Positions 11,351 through 22,334 of a DNA stretch of 64,000 bases are shown here, one piece after another. The DNA lies in contig OW203770.1 in assembly GCA_934045905.1 (NCBI GenBank), positions 30,508,409-30,572,408 on the forward strand, read 5' to 3'. The stretch comes from Leuctra nigra (taxonomy: Eukaryota; Arthropoda; Insecta; Plecoptera; Leuctridae). Each line of letters begins with the position of its first letter. Positions within the stretch are counted from its first letter, which is position 1. The position numbers were made by a program, and so were the translations under genes. Under the pieces are notes generated by a model that searched no databases, was not told the origin of the DNA, and worked only from the letters and a program-made list of their open reading frames with translations.

Positions 11351-11997
11351 GATACTGAATGCCGTTCGTAACCACTAAACTAGCAAATGGGCGAAGATTT
11401 CAACATGCAGTAATTCCTCTGTATCCTCCTGTTTACTTTTATGCTAGACGCAATGTCGCTCGTCATACCTGCAGCATTACCTACGAACCTGATACTATCT
11501 GTGATCGCGATGGCAATCGGCGCGCCGCGATGGCGATGTTTCGGGTTATTGATGATTTACACAGCATCCCTCGACCCATCATTTGAATATATATACTGGA
11601 AGGTATCAACGCTTACACAAATTAAAAAAGAATGATGTGAAAAAAAAGTTTTTCTAGGATCGGGAATCGAACACGTTATGCAGGAATACAAGCCAGCTGC
11701 CTCCGATAATTGAGCTATTCAGCCGACAGGGTATCTAGTCGGGCGCTAGCTCGACGCTGCCAAGCACCGCTCTAATACAACGTGCGAGCTAACACCACAG
11801 ACTTATACCGCAACGGCTTAAGTGGTCGAAACGAGGTGTCGCATGGCATCCATGCAGTGAGAAATGAAAGTTAAAAACCATAGTTATCGGGTATTATTAA
11901 CCACCTGACAACACCTAACCAAAAATCAAAGTGCTGCGATCATCCCTTCGGGGTGAATTTTGGGCCTCAAACATGCAAGAATTGACTTTCATGTTAG

Positions 11998-12000
11998 TTT

Positions 12001-12050
<50 letters not shown>
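11998..12050 (+). repeat. (TTAG)n microsatellite
   Basis: About a dozen TTAG units at the edge of the palindrome centre. An inverted, shorter (CTAA)n run is at about 16449-16477 in the second copy. This is not the arthropod telomere repeat TTAGG. Confidence 0.85.
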
Positions 12051-12399
12051 GCTGCCCACGTTCGATTTTCTTGCCCTTTTCTTCAGATTGCATGGTTTGG
12101 TCTAGAGAGTTGAAATTTGGTAGACACATAGAGTTCCCCTTCTCACGCCTACTTTTGAAAGAAAATCGGGAAAATGTTGACCGGAAGTGAAGTTATTCTA
12201 ATTTTAAATTTTAAATTTTTTAAAAAGTCGAACGGGTCCATCGAGAGTTTTGAAATTTGGCAACATTAAAGACAATGTATTGCTAGACACTCCACTTCAA
12301 GAAAAAACAAAATTTTCAAACCGAAAGTGGAAAAATTATCAATATTAAGCGTTCCGCTCTTCCCCTTCATCTACCAACACAGCAGCTTCGCTGTCAACT

Positions 12400-12490
12400 C
12401 CATACCCTGTCGGCCTGAATAGCTGAATTATCGGAGGCAGCTGGCTTGTGTTCCTGCATAATGGGTTCGATTCCCGATCCTAGAAAAACT
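12400..12490 (+). repeat. tRNA-like sequence in right arm
   Basis: A-box-like TGAATAGCTGAATTATCGG and B-box GGGTTCGATTCCC at the usual spacing, followed by a T-rich run. An inverted partner lies at about 11650-11740. Stems are imperfect, so it is probably a tRNA-derived SINE head carried by the palindromic element and not a working tRNA. Confidence 0.5.
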
Positions 12491-12748
12491 TTTTTTTCAC
12501 ATCATCCTTTTTTAATTTGTGTAAGCGATGATACCTTCCAGTATATATATTCAAATGAGAGGTCGAGGGATGCTGTGTAGATCATCAATAACCCGAAACA
12601 TCGCGTTCGCGGCACGCCGATTGCCATCGCGATCACAGATAGTATCAGGTTCGTAGGTAATGCTGCAGGTATGACGAGCGACATTGCGTCTTGTTGAAAT
12701 CTTCGCCCATTTGCAAGTTTAGTAATTACGAACGGCTTTCAGTATCGC

Positions 12749-12832
12749 CGTCCTGGTGGCGCAATGGACAGTGCATTGGCTTACGGTGTTAGGGGTCGCC
12801 GGTTCGATTCCGGCCGGGATGGTCCTTTTTTA
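12749..12832 (+). repeat. tRNA-Arg(ACG)-like SINE head
   Basis: TGGCGCAATGGACAGTGC gives an A box and D arm, the anticodon loop reads TTACGGT (ACG), and CCGGTTCGATTCCGG gives a T arm with a perfect B box; a T6 run follows. The acceptor stem does not close well, so it is a tRNA-derived relic. The RNA polymerase III promoter boxes look intact. Confidence 0.6.
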
Positions 12833-12876
12833 TTAGAAATTTTTACAAGTTTAAATTCTGCCTAACCATAGAGTTA

Positions 12877-13319
12877 GATTAGATAAGATTAGTGTGGTTT
12901 AATGGCGCGTCAACGACGAGGTTATATTGCGCACATTCATTGTTATATTTAACTTTGTTGATCATAATTGGAGGGCAAGGGGAGGGGGTCGACCTAACGG
13001 GCCCGATCCGGGGGAGTCCAGCACTGATGGGAAGGCCAGGCCGGAATGGGGACGGACCGGGGGGTGTGATAATTCGGGCCGGCTGAACCCGATTTCAGGG
13101 GGATCACCATCTCGAGGGAAGAGGCCGGCCCGAGGGGACCACAAATTCAAGGGAGGGCATGGTTAGGCCGACCCTGGCTGCTCTTGGTCTGGGCCTCACC
13201 ACTAATCTGTCCGGCATGGGTAACCCTTACACATGAGCATATGCTCGCCGGCGTAGCTGCAATGGATCATTGGCCAACACAAACCCCACCACCACGATAA
13301 GGTGACAGCCGTCGGGGGG
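12877..13319 (-). mobile_element. SINE-like retroposon (443 bp) with 11-bp TSD
   Basis: Minus-strand orientation: a GC-rich 5' end starting CCCCCCGACGGCTG and a 3' end CGTTGACGCGCCATTAAAC followed by a (TAATC)-type tail. The target CCATAGAGTTA is duplicated at 12866-12876 and 13320-13330, and the left palindrome arm keeps the empty site near 11217-11230. A second copy is at 26545-26971 and a 3' fragment at 21487-21566. Frames inside (Gly/Pro-rich) come from GC content and do not indicate a gene. Confidence 0.85.
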
Positions 13320-15184
13320 CCATAGAGTTATTTTTTTAAGTTGCCCAGTTTTAATTTTCGCCAGTTCGACTTTGTCTACCCATAGAGAGTTTTATTCCTT
13401 AGGCTGCCCAGTAAAACTTATGCGCGCGCCTTACGCCGCCTGGAGCACCTTCTGTCTCTAGCCGCTCGTAGAATTCTAGGTGAACTTCATATTTTTGTCA
13501 CATTGAAAGATTCAAACCTCAAATATACCTCAATATGACGACAGAATATGACGTAGTAACAACCATTTGAGAAAACTCGTTTGGATAGTTAGTATGGATA
13601 TCCAAGTATTGAGACAACAAACGAATAACAGACATCGATTCCGTTTTATAATGAAATCTTTAGTTCTACTACTTCACGTACCTATGAATATTATAATGTC
13701 TAAATTTATTTCAGTTTCGAGAGTATGGAAACTTCGTTTTGTGTAGAATAATGAATAATAGGTTAACTACGCACAATGAACAATAGTATTGTATTCTGAC
13801 GCCAATCGATTGCCTTACGCGGAATCTTCCGTCTGTAAGTTTACAAACATGTCAACAATACCAACCTAAATGCACGAAATAATTCATTCTGTCTAAAATA
13901 TCGAAACGCAAACAATAAATCAATTAGATGTATCAACAATATGCCATCATCATCAGGAATAAGGACCGGTAGACTAATTGATTGTATGATCTATGCGTAA
14001 TAAACACATAAACACCACACACCATAATCAATAAACAAATAATAAAAGGTCAATTAATATCGTGAATCCATTGCTTGGAAAAAGTGTTAGTGTGTTTTGT
14101 GTTAATGATATACGTCCTACTCCTTCCCACCAGCACTATAAACACCAGGTGGCTCAGATAGTTAATCTTAAAGGAATTCTAGGTTGAAATCTTCAAAATC
14201 AATTTTCACAACAAGGCAGTATCAAATGGCCACATCCTTTGCCGTAATTCCTTTAAAATAAGTATAAGTGTCTCGATGTATAAACTAGGAAAACGCTCCT
14301 TGGTATGAACGTTCATTCTTATATACTCCATATACCCTTTGACCGATCTCAAACAAAATTTGATATACACATTCTATTTGAAATAACCCATACCGTACGG
14401 TACTTACACCCTTACGCAAACATCCCCAAATTTTAAGAAACCACCCCTATGTAATAGAAAATAAAATATACATAATATTCTGCATGCACCCATTTTTGGT
14501 ACGTTTTCAAACTGCTGGATGAAGAAATTGAGGTATAATCCATGATGGACTATAACTAAACAGCAGTGTTGGGTAAGTTCCTCAAACAAGGAACTTGTTC
14601 AAGTTCCATTGAACAAAAAGGAACTAGTTTCAGTTCCTAGTTCCGTTCAAATAAAGAACTAGAAAGTTACCAGGAAAGTTTCCAGGAACTGGAAAGTTTA
14701 GTAACTAAGCTCTTTTAAGTTACATTACCTTCCAAAAACCATTCTGATTTTATTTAAAATGTGTTGCAAACATTTGCACGCTTTACCAATTGAGTTATAT
14801 ATGACATAAAAAAGTGAACCTGGAAGAATTTAAAATTGAGGAAAACGCATTTACAATCCTTTCGTGAACCTTTTAGTTTACCAATTGGCAACAAATATGC
14901 GTAGTACGAGATGACACACAAATTCCGGTCAACACCGGAACAATACACCTACAATTAACGTTATTCACATGACTCAAAGTTTTGAACTTTTAACAATTTA
15001 AAAGTTGAGATAACTCATATTCAAGCAAAATAAATTGACCCTTTCGTTATACTATCTTTGGAACTATTGGAAGAAAAACAGAAAACTTTAGACAAAAAGT
15101 GACGTTGTTGGCGTTAACAATGCAATGACAGGTAACACTCAATCATCAATGAAAGCTGCTATAAACTTTTACCTCATGTGACAT

Positions 15185-16117
15185 GTTGTACAAAAACAAA
15201 AACTTGTATATAGACTGCCAAGCACCTTTCCCCCTAAAAGGATTGCGATCTAAAAGAAGGTCCCAGCAATAATATATTGTTGAAACATTTTCGCACTTAA
15301 AATTCGTGAAATTATTTCGCCCAGTTACTGCCGCCAAGCACGACATTATAAACCAAACATTGTGCCCAAATTTAAGATTGAGAAAATCTCTATGTGAACC
15401 ATCTATGTGATTCATTGATGAACTTTAAAACAATTATAATCATTTAAAACGAAAAATAGAAAGTATTCAAATTTTAAAAACGTTAACAAAATCAATTTAA
15501 AAACATTTTTTTTACATAACTTAAAATACAAATAAAAAAAATATTTAAAATTAAATTTAAAAAAAATTAAAGTAAAAAAAATAAAAATAAAGCTTGGCGC
15601 ATTGTTTTTGCACCGTCATGTTGACTTCTTCTTCCTTCTTTCTATCGTCGTCTCCTTGGTAGACATCTTCTTTTTATGTTGCCCCTCCTTGACACAATGC
15701 GCCAAGCTTTATTTTTATTTTTTTACTTTTATTTTTTTTTAATTTAATTTTAAATATTTTTTTTATTTGTATTTTAAGTGATGTAAAAAAAATGTTTTTA
15801 AATTGACTTTGTTAACGTTTTTAAAATTTGAATACTTTCTATTTTTCGTTTTAAATGATTATAATTGTTTTAAAGTTCATCAATGAATCACATAGATGGT
15901 TCACATAGAGATTTTGTCAATCTTAAATTTGGGCACAATATTTGGTTTATAATGTCGTGCTTGGCGGCAGTAACTGGGCGAAATGATTTCACGAATTTTA
16001 AGTGTGAAAATGTTTCAACAATATATTATTGCTGGGACCTTCTTTTAGATCGCAATCCTTTTAGGGGGAAAGGTGCTTGGCAGTCTATATACAAGTTTTT
16101 GTTTTTGTACAACATGG
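15185..16117. mobile_element. Palindromic element PAL-1, copy B
   Basis: Same ends and halves as copy A (7526-8470), with centre near 15645 (GCACCGTCATGTTGAC). It separates the right end of the giant palindrome from the inverted copy of its centre. The 78-codon frame is again conserved in both halves with a few substitutions. Confidence 0.7.
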
Positions 16118-16745
16118 AGTTTATCTGTGTTGGTAGATAAAGGGGAAGAGCGGAACGCTTAATATTGATAATTTTTCCACTTCCGGTTTCAAAATTTTGT
16201 TTTTTCTTGAAATGGAGTGTCTAGCAATACATTGTCTTTAATGTTGCCAAATTTCAAAACTCTCGATGGACCCGTTCGACTTTTTAAAAAATTTAAAATA
16301 AGAATAACTTCACTTCCGGTCAAAATTCTCCCGATTTTCTTTCAAAAGTAGGCGTGAGAAGGGGGACTCTATGTGTCTACCAAATTTCAACTCTCTTCAC
16401 CAAACCATGCAATCTGAAGAAAAGGGCAAGCAAATCGACCGTGGGCAGCACTAACTAACTAACTAACTAACTAACTAAGATGAAAGTCAATTCTTGCATG
16501 TTTAAGGCCCAAAATTCACCCCGAAGGGATGATCGCAGCACTTTGATTTTTGGTTAGGTGTTGTCAGGTGGTTAATAATACCCTAAAACTATGGTTTTTA
16601 TATTTCATTTCTCACTGCATGGATGCCATGCGACACCTCGTTTCGACCACTTAAGCCGTTGCGGTATAAGTCTGTGGTGGTAGCTCGCACGTTGTATTAG
16701 AGCGGTGCTTGGCAGCGTCGAGCTAGCGCCCGACTAGATAGAGAC
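16118..16745 (-). repeat. Inverted copy of the giant palindrome centre
   Basis: Matches 12395 down to about 11740 in inverted orientation, including the (CTAA)n run and a 'tagtcgggcgctagctcgac' block. It directly follows PAL-1 copy B and stops at 16745, where unrelated sequence begins. Confidence 0.7.
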
Positions 16746-16916
16746 GGGGGTCTCTACACCAACATTGGCAAACCTGTCTTGGGGATCAGGCATATCTTGG
16801 GCACAGCCGATTATCTAGTTAAAAAATTTCGAAATCAGCTATTTTTCATTTTAAATTTAATTTTGAAATTCGATTGCTTATTTATTTATTAATATGCTAA
16901 AATTACCTTACCTCAA

Positions 16917-17309
16917 TAAAGAGAGGAGATCCAGAAGTGTACTGCCTAGTTCTATCTCCTGAACATTTTTCAGCGTTTGGAGCATCAGGGCGGAGGGATC
17001 TTCCGCATTGAGTCAGAACTGCTGGAAGTGCAGCAAGGATTGCTTCATCCAAATGAGCAATTCCCCGTTGGTCGAGTACGGCGGAATTAACTCTTATTAA
17101 TGGGAATGACTTTTCTTCCACCCTCTGAGGACATTGGCCAAGGGTGCATGTGGATGTTTCCACTAAGCTAGGCATTTTCCTTAAATATTGGGATGCACTG
17201 TGTTGATGCAGTCTATGGAGTGCACACCTGCGTACATCTTGTCATTTTTCACGTTATGGAAGTAGTATACTTCTGTACGAAGCTTGTATGCAGGCCGTCC
17301 TGTTCCCCT
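16917..17309 (-). pseudogene. Middle exon of zinc-finger/USP-like gene, frameshifted
   Basis: Minus-strand segment between acceptor TTTCTTAG (plus 17310-17317) and donor GAG|GTAAGG (donor from 16916 down). The first part reads GTGRPAYKLRTEVYYFHNVK and on to CINTVHPNI, then TAA. The second part continues in another frame from MPSLVETSTCTLGQC to SGSPLFIE, so one shift separates them. Entry phase (one base) matches the donor left at 18375. The CxxxxC and LFIE ends resemble the middle of USP-type peptidases, but this is inference. With the Ser for Cys upstream it supports pseudogene status. Confidence 0.5.
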
Positions 17310-17608
17310 AAGAAATAACAATAAAGATACAAATGAATTTAACTCGTATAATTGAATTTCGTATTTTCATTGTACATTTTCAATATGCCTGAGGTCGTCT
17401 TGACTTAAGCCTAAAAACTTATTATTTGTTTTCAGAAATAGATTTGAAAACTATTTACAATTAGTAACATGCATTTATAGGGCTCATTTTACGTTCTAAA
17501 GTATTGCAATATTAATATGCAACATTATTACCCATTTAATTCATTACTTCTTAGGAAATAAATTGGAAAAATTCGAAAGTATTTAATGATTTATGATAAA
17601 TGCATTTA

Positions 17609-18348
17609 GGTGGCCCAAAATAACGCACAATGGGCAAGACGTCACTCTGACGAAACTACTCCACCAATTAGGCTGAAAATTTCTCATAATATAAACAACA
17701 TACTAAGGTTTAATGTGTGAAAGTTTCAAATATACTACTTTTGTAGGAAAAAAAAGTTATAGCTACTAGAATTTGATTGTCGAAAAATCGATTATACAGA
17801 GCAGCGTTCAGAAAACGGCCATTGGCCGGGACGCTATTTCTTCAAACTGCTAACTATGTCAGGCTGAAAATGTCAAATATTATTCAAACTATATTGCCAT
17901 CAATTGTGAAAAAAATCCAATACATTTGGATCGTTGAAGCGAAAGTTGTGGAATCTTCGGGTTTAGCTTCAAAGCAGAATATACGGGAGATAATTTCACA
18001 ATTTTTATTACACACAATAATTAAAAAAAAAGTGAAATTACAGCTATCTTTTGGATTTTCTGATTTTAAGCTGAACTTCAAGATATCATAACGTTCGTTC
18101 CATTGAACCTAATGTATCCATTGAAATTTTAACACAATTGATACAATATATTTTGAATTAAATATGAAATTTTCAGCTTGATATCGTTGGTAGTTTTGAA
18201 TAAACAGCGTCCCGACCAATTGACGTTCTCTGAAGGCGCGCTGTTTGAGCTCCGTATAATCCACTTTTCAACAACCAAATTGGAACATAACTTTTTTCCT
18301 ACATAAGTTATTAACTTTAATTTTTAATCATTAATTTTTGAGCCACCC
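17609..18348. mobile_element. Mariner-like MITE, complete, about 740 bp
   Basis: Ends GGTGGCCCAAAATAACGCAC and its degenerate complement, with long imperfect inverted arms (GTCGAAAAATCGATTATAC on the left). The left flank is TA. Relatives: 28177-28760 (truncated), 34789-35329 and 44209-45459. The TA target is confirmed by the empty site at 3500-3520 for the 34.8-kb copy. It lies within an intron of the minus-strand peptidase-like gene. Confidence 0.75.
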
Positions 18349-18374
18349 ATCATTTGAAATTGCATGCTTTGTAC

Positions 18375-18647
18375 CAAATGACCCTAGACAGCATATTAAG
18401 TAAGATAGGTAAAACATACGTTTTTGCAATAAGAATTGCCAGTTGAAGAATACTTTTTTCTACTGGCGGAGTGGCATCGACTTTGTTCTGATACTGTTCA
18501 CTGTCGCAGTAAGTCACAGCTAGCAGTTGCAACACAGAATCAAACGCACTTGTGTTGTTCAGTAATATAATCAGTTTTCCCAGTTTTACTGATTTCAATT
18601 TCATGTTACTGCCGTTCTTCATTACACCAATCTTGACTTTTTTATGT
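18375..18647 (-). pseudogene. USP-like Cys-box exon part; Cys reads Ser
   Basis: Minus-strand frame with VKIGVMKNGSNMKLKSVKLG, then KLIILLNNTSAFDSVLQLLA and VTYCDSEQYQNKVD. NNTxxFDSVLQ parallels the USP Cys box (N-x-x-N-T-C-[FY]-x-N-[AS]-x-L-Q), with AGT (Ser) where TGT (Cys) is expected. Upstream it is cut by the LINE at 18655; dropping the LINE and one TSD aligns its frame with the zinc finger ending at 22335. Downstream, a donor GTACAA at 18374 leaves two bases, fitting the one-base start of the exon at 17309. Confidence 0.6.
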
Positions 18648-18683
18648 AAATCTTTTCCTCCAACATGTCACAATTCCTCCAAC

Positions 18684-19145
18684 ATGGCGGCCGCGGCTAG
18701 TCGAGCCACGAGATCGCTCCTGAATTTAACTGTGATCTTAAGTATTTTAGTGGTGATTTTGCGTGCAAAGGTTCTCGCAAGGAGTGCGGGTGGACACGTG
18801 AGTGATTCGGTGTTGTTCTCATATGAAAATTATATGGGTGTAAAGTACTGTGATGGTTTTGTAACCTGTAGCCTGTCTGCCTATGCTATGTGCTTGCATG
18901 ACTTGCTTCGTAAGGGATTGTGCTTCACCCCCGTGGACAAAATGAACTCGTCAATGATGAAGAAATCTACAAATCCGGTATTTCGACGATGTTATGCTGC
19001 GCGTCCGCTGAACTCGTCCGGTGTTATCATCAGCCGGTATTTACCTGATTACGCGAGGTATTTCACGGTAACTTTATTATTGCTGGCGCTCTCAGGGCTC
19101 TTAACCCTGGGCCACAGGGAAATCTGCTGTCACTATATTTCATGA
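18684..19145 (+). CDS. LINE first frame, unknown function
   Basis: About 153 residues starting MAAAASRATRSLL with a hydrophobic stretch (LNLTVILSILVVILRA, residues about 13-28). It carries none of the zinc knuckles or RRM expected of a LINE ORF1. Its stop TGA overlaps the ATG of the endonuclease frame as ATGA, an arrangement that permits termination-reinitiation. It could equally be 5' untranslated sequence. Confidence 0.4.
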   Translation: MAAAASRATRSLLNLTVILSILVVILRAKVLARSAGGHVSDSVLFSYENYMGVKYCDGFVTCSLSAYAMCLHDLLRKGLCFTPVDKMNSSMMKKSTNPVFRRCYAARPLNSSGVIISRYLPDYARYFTVTLLLLALSGLLTLGHREICCHYIS

Positions 19146-20275
19146 ATGCCCGTAGTGTTGCTGGACCGGAGAAGTTGAGTGACTTCAATTTACATTTTGC
19201 GGATAACAGCGAGGCCGATGTCATATGTGTTGCTGAGACGTGGTTGACGGAGAACATTCTTTCAAGTGAGATTTTGGACTCTGGGCAGTATACTGTGTAT
19301 CGACGTGACCGATTGGCAGGAGTCAATCAAGCCGCAAGAATCGCGAATGGATGTGGTCGGGCCTGGGGGGGAGTCCTGACCGCTGTCACTACCAAGTTTG
19401 CTTCTCGCTGCGTGGATGCTGACATCGCGAGTTTGTTGGAGATTGTTTGGGTAGAAATAATAATTTCACCCGTTAGAAGCATTTTCGTGGGTTGCGCCTA
19501 CCTGCCACCAAGACCATCAAGCATTCTTGTAGCTGACCTTCAAGTGTCCCTGTCACGGGTGCAATCGCGATTGCGGCCACATGACTGCATCATTCTTTCC
19601 GGAGACTTCAATTTCCCCGACATATCATGGAAACAATCAGCAACATGTCTCGAACTGCTCACGCCTACCATTGGTGGAGTCACTAATGTTGACGTTGCGT
19701 CTGAATTTCTGGATGTACTGCACGAGTTCAACCTACATCAACAAGTTCGGTTTCCTACGAGGCAGAACAATTTTCTTGATTTGGTGTTCACTAACTGTGT
19801 GGATTTCCCAGTTGTTGTGGTTCCGGCGGAACCAGCTGTTTCCTCTGATCACACTGCACTCTGTTGCGAGGTCACGCTTGCGAAAGTACGTGGTCTAAAT
19901 TACAACACAAAACTGAACCCAAATTCTAACAGTGTTCGGTATAATTGGAAGAAGACAGATAAGCCACTACTGAGGGACAGGCTGGCAAATAGTGATTGGA
20001 CATCTATGGACAGTGCGTGTAATGTCAATGCTATGTGTGATAGTTTCTATAATGTTCTTGATAAGGTTATTTCAGACACTGTCCCCATTGTTAGGGTGAA
20101 CAGGGCAAAGTATCCAGTCTGGTATGATAGTAAACTCATTCATGCCCTCCAAAGCAAGAATCGTGCATTCAAAAGGTGGAAGTGCACACGAAGTGTGGAA
20201 AGTAGAGTCGAATTTCAGGTTCAGAGGACCAATTTTAAAATTTTAAAATGGCAGCAGTACGATAATTATCTTTAA
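19142..20275 (+). pseudogene. LINE APE-type endonuclease
   Basis: 377 residues. Motifs in order: MNARSV at the N-terminus, VICVAETWL (metal-binding Glu), YRRDR, GGVLTAV, IFVGCAYLPP, IILSGDFNFPDI (GDFN), FLDLVFTN and SSDHTALCCEV (SDH catalytic His). This is the complete set for the exonuclease-endonuclease-phosphatase fold that nicks target DNA for LINE integration. The C-terminal linker reads PVWYDSKLIHALQSKNRAFK, typical of the Jockey/CR1 group. It terminates with TAA at 20273-20275 immediately before the RT frame. Confidence 0.85.
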
Positions 20276-20278
20276 AAA

Positions 20279-22155
20279 GTGGGCTCTGAGGTCAGTGTGA
20301 ATCCCAATCGCCTTTGGGGCTTCATAAGGCAAAAAACGAGGTCTCGCAGAATCCCCATTGAAGTCGAATTTAATAGCGTCAAAGCATCTAGTCTTGACAC
20401 AGCCTGCCAAATGTTTTCTGATTATTTTAGTACTACTTTCACTCCAATCTCACATGCCAATGTCAACAACCTTCCTCCTGCTCCTTCATATGGACAGGAG
20501 AGTCTGTGTTCTTTCACTGTTACCAAGAAGAATGTGGAATTTTACTTAAGGGATTTAAAGTGCGCAAAATCTTCTGGACCTGACGGAATCCCAATTTTTA
20601 TTCTTAAATATTGTAGGGACGGAATTTCACAACCTCTAGCGGATCTATTTAATAGGTCTTTACTGTCAGGAGTATTCCCAGATAAATGGAAACTATCGCA
20701 CATTACACCAGTTTTAAAAAAGGGAAGCCGTCTGAAAGTTATTAATTACAGGCCGATATCTTTGTTATCAGTTATTTCTAAGGTTTTTGAAAAAATTCTA
20801 CATAAGAAAATATATAATCATGTATCTAAGCATGTATCAAGTGCGCAGCACGGATTTGTACGACAACGTTCTACCATAACAAACCTGGCAGAGTACACTT
20901 CTTTTATTGCAAGTAGCATCAATAACAAAGACCAGGTTGACTCAGTGTACACTGATTTCACCAAGGCTTTTGATCATGTGGATCACCAGCTTCTACTCCA
21001 CAAACTGAGTGGTTATGGTATTTGCGGTTCTCTCCACAGTCTTTTAGAGGATTACTTGCGGAACAGAAAACAGAAGGTTGTTATTGACTCGAGTTCGTCA
21101 TCAACTCAACTAGTAACTTCGGGTGTACCTCAAGGGTCAATTTTGGGTCCCCTGTTTTTCACCTTGTTCGTCAATGACATCCCTAATAACATGACATCTC
21201 AGTGTCTCATGTACGCGGACGATCTGAAAATATTCAGGTCTGTCAATAACGTAAGAGACTGCATCAAACTTCAAAACGATGTAAGTGTTTTGCTTGCATG
21301 GTGCAAGTTGTGGAAGCTGAGTCTGAATTTCTCTAAATGTAGCATTATCACTTTCACAAATAAAAGAAAGAACGTTGTACATTTCAACTATGAACTAGAA
21401 AATAAGAATATTGCTCGTGTTAACTTTATAAGGGATTTAGGAGTGACGATGGCTCATGATTTTACTTATAGCAAGCACTTTTAAGTTTAAAGTAAAATAA
21501 TTAATGTGCGCAATATAACCTCGTCGTTGACGCGCCGTTAAACTCAATTAATCAATCAATCAATCAAACTATTAAGCCTAAAGCATATAAGATGTTGGGA
21601 CTTTTAAGACGAAACTGTTTCAGACATTTTAATCGAACAACCAACAGGCTACTCTATATCTCCTTGGTCAGGCCACAGGTGGAATATGGCAGTGTTATTT
21701 GGAGTCCTCACCAAATAACTAAAATTAGAAGTCTTGAGCGGGTGCAAAGTAGGTTCATGAGCCTGACAAGTCAACTGTCTACTGAAGAGTTTAGACAAAC
21801 TGAAACTGATTATTCGGTGCATTGTAATTTGTTTAAGTTGCCTAGTCTGAGTGATAGAAGACAGGTTGCAGATATGATGTTTTTATTCAAAATAGTGAAC
21901 AGTCTGATCAATAGTGAGTTTTTATTAGCACAACTTCAATTCCATGTACCGTCCCGAGTGGCGAGAAGTCACAATCATTTCAGACCTTACTCTAGTCGAA
22001 TTTATATTTTTAATAACATGTGTATTGTCCGGATACAGGAATGTTTCAATAGGATGGTCAAAATCAACTGTCATCTGGATTTTAATTTTAATACCATAAC
22101 TGTGTTCAAATTGAATGTAATTAAAACACTGTTATTTGTCTCTGTTCATTGTTGA
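20279..22155 (+). pseudogene. LINE reverse transcriptase, split by a SINE fragment
   Basis: First part to 21484: SSGPDGIPIFILKYC, INYRPISLLSVISKVFEKIL, AQHGFVRQRSTITNL, VYTDFTKAFDHVDHQL, SGVPQGSILGPLFFTLFVND, CLMYADDLKIF (catalytic Asp pair) and LGVTMAHDFTYSKHF. A SINE fragment at 21487-21566 then breaks it, and the thumb/C-terminal part resumes (LGLLRRNCFRHFN, RPQVEYGSVIWSP, ending 22155). It copies LINE RNA at the nicked target. It is not functional because of the stop before it and the insertion. Confidence 0.85.
21487..21566 (+). mobile_element. 3' fragment of the (AATC)-tailed SINE
   Basis: CGCGCCGTTAAACTC plus five AATC-type units, the same 3' end as the SINEs at 12877-13319 and 26545-26971 but in plus orientation and 5'-truncated. 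It sits in the LINE RT frame, which resumes just after 21566. CTTTTAAG and CTATTAAG at the edges may be an altered TSD. Confidence 0.75.
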
Positions 22156-22334
22156 CTGATGTGTTATTTAATATTATCTTGTTAAATGTTCTGTTGTGTT
22201 CTTATCTAACGAACCTGTTTCAGGGAAATCTGTTTTGTCAGTTATATGTTTTTTATTATATTTGCACATTGTGGAATTTGGTTTCTGTTGCAAATAAAGA
22301 TATAATAATATAATACTAATAATAAAAAAATCTT

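Larger units (their letters stand above)
8465..15180. repeat. Giant inverted repeat, arms of about 2.8-3.2 kb
   Basis: Positions 8465-11720 read the same, inverted, as 12400-15180. Sampled blocks (9229-9480 against 14160-14410; 11091-11240 against 13320-13455) differ by only a few percent. Termini carry GTCACATGAGGTAAAAG and its complement. The left arm has an extra 0.87 kb (9571-10441); the right arm has a SINE (12877-13319). A single-copy centre (about 11730-12395) reappears inverted at 16118-16745. No transposase is visible, so it is a non-autonomous foldback element or a genomic palindrome. It lies inside the minus-strand peptidase-like gene. Confidence 0.75.
18655..22327 (+). mobile_element. 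Near full-length Jockey/CR1-like LINE with 7-bp TSD
   Basis: Order: a 154-residue first frame, APE-type endonuclease, RT with FTKAFDHVDH, SGVPQGSILGP and YADD, C-terminal part, and a short 3' region ending in TAATAATAAAA. The target AAATCTT is duplicated at 18648-18654 and 22328-22334. The copy is inactive: a stop at 20273-20275 separates endonuclease from RT, and a SINE fragment splits the RT. It was inserted into the coding part of the minus-strand zinc-finger/peptidase-like gene. Confidence 0.88.

Noticed and set aside
11998..12050. Interstitial telomere repeat
   Set aside because: The unit is TTAG, not TTAGG, and lies within a repeat present twice.
12892..13166. Gly/Pro/Arg-rich frames, and similar ones at 26622-26819
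   Set aside because: They fall inside the two SINE copies and reflect GC content.
17777..18091. 104-codon frame as a gene, and its minus-strand overlap
   Set aside because: Both lie in the arms of the mariner-like MITE and are broken in the other copies.
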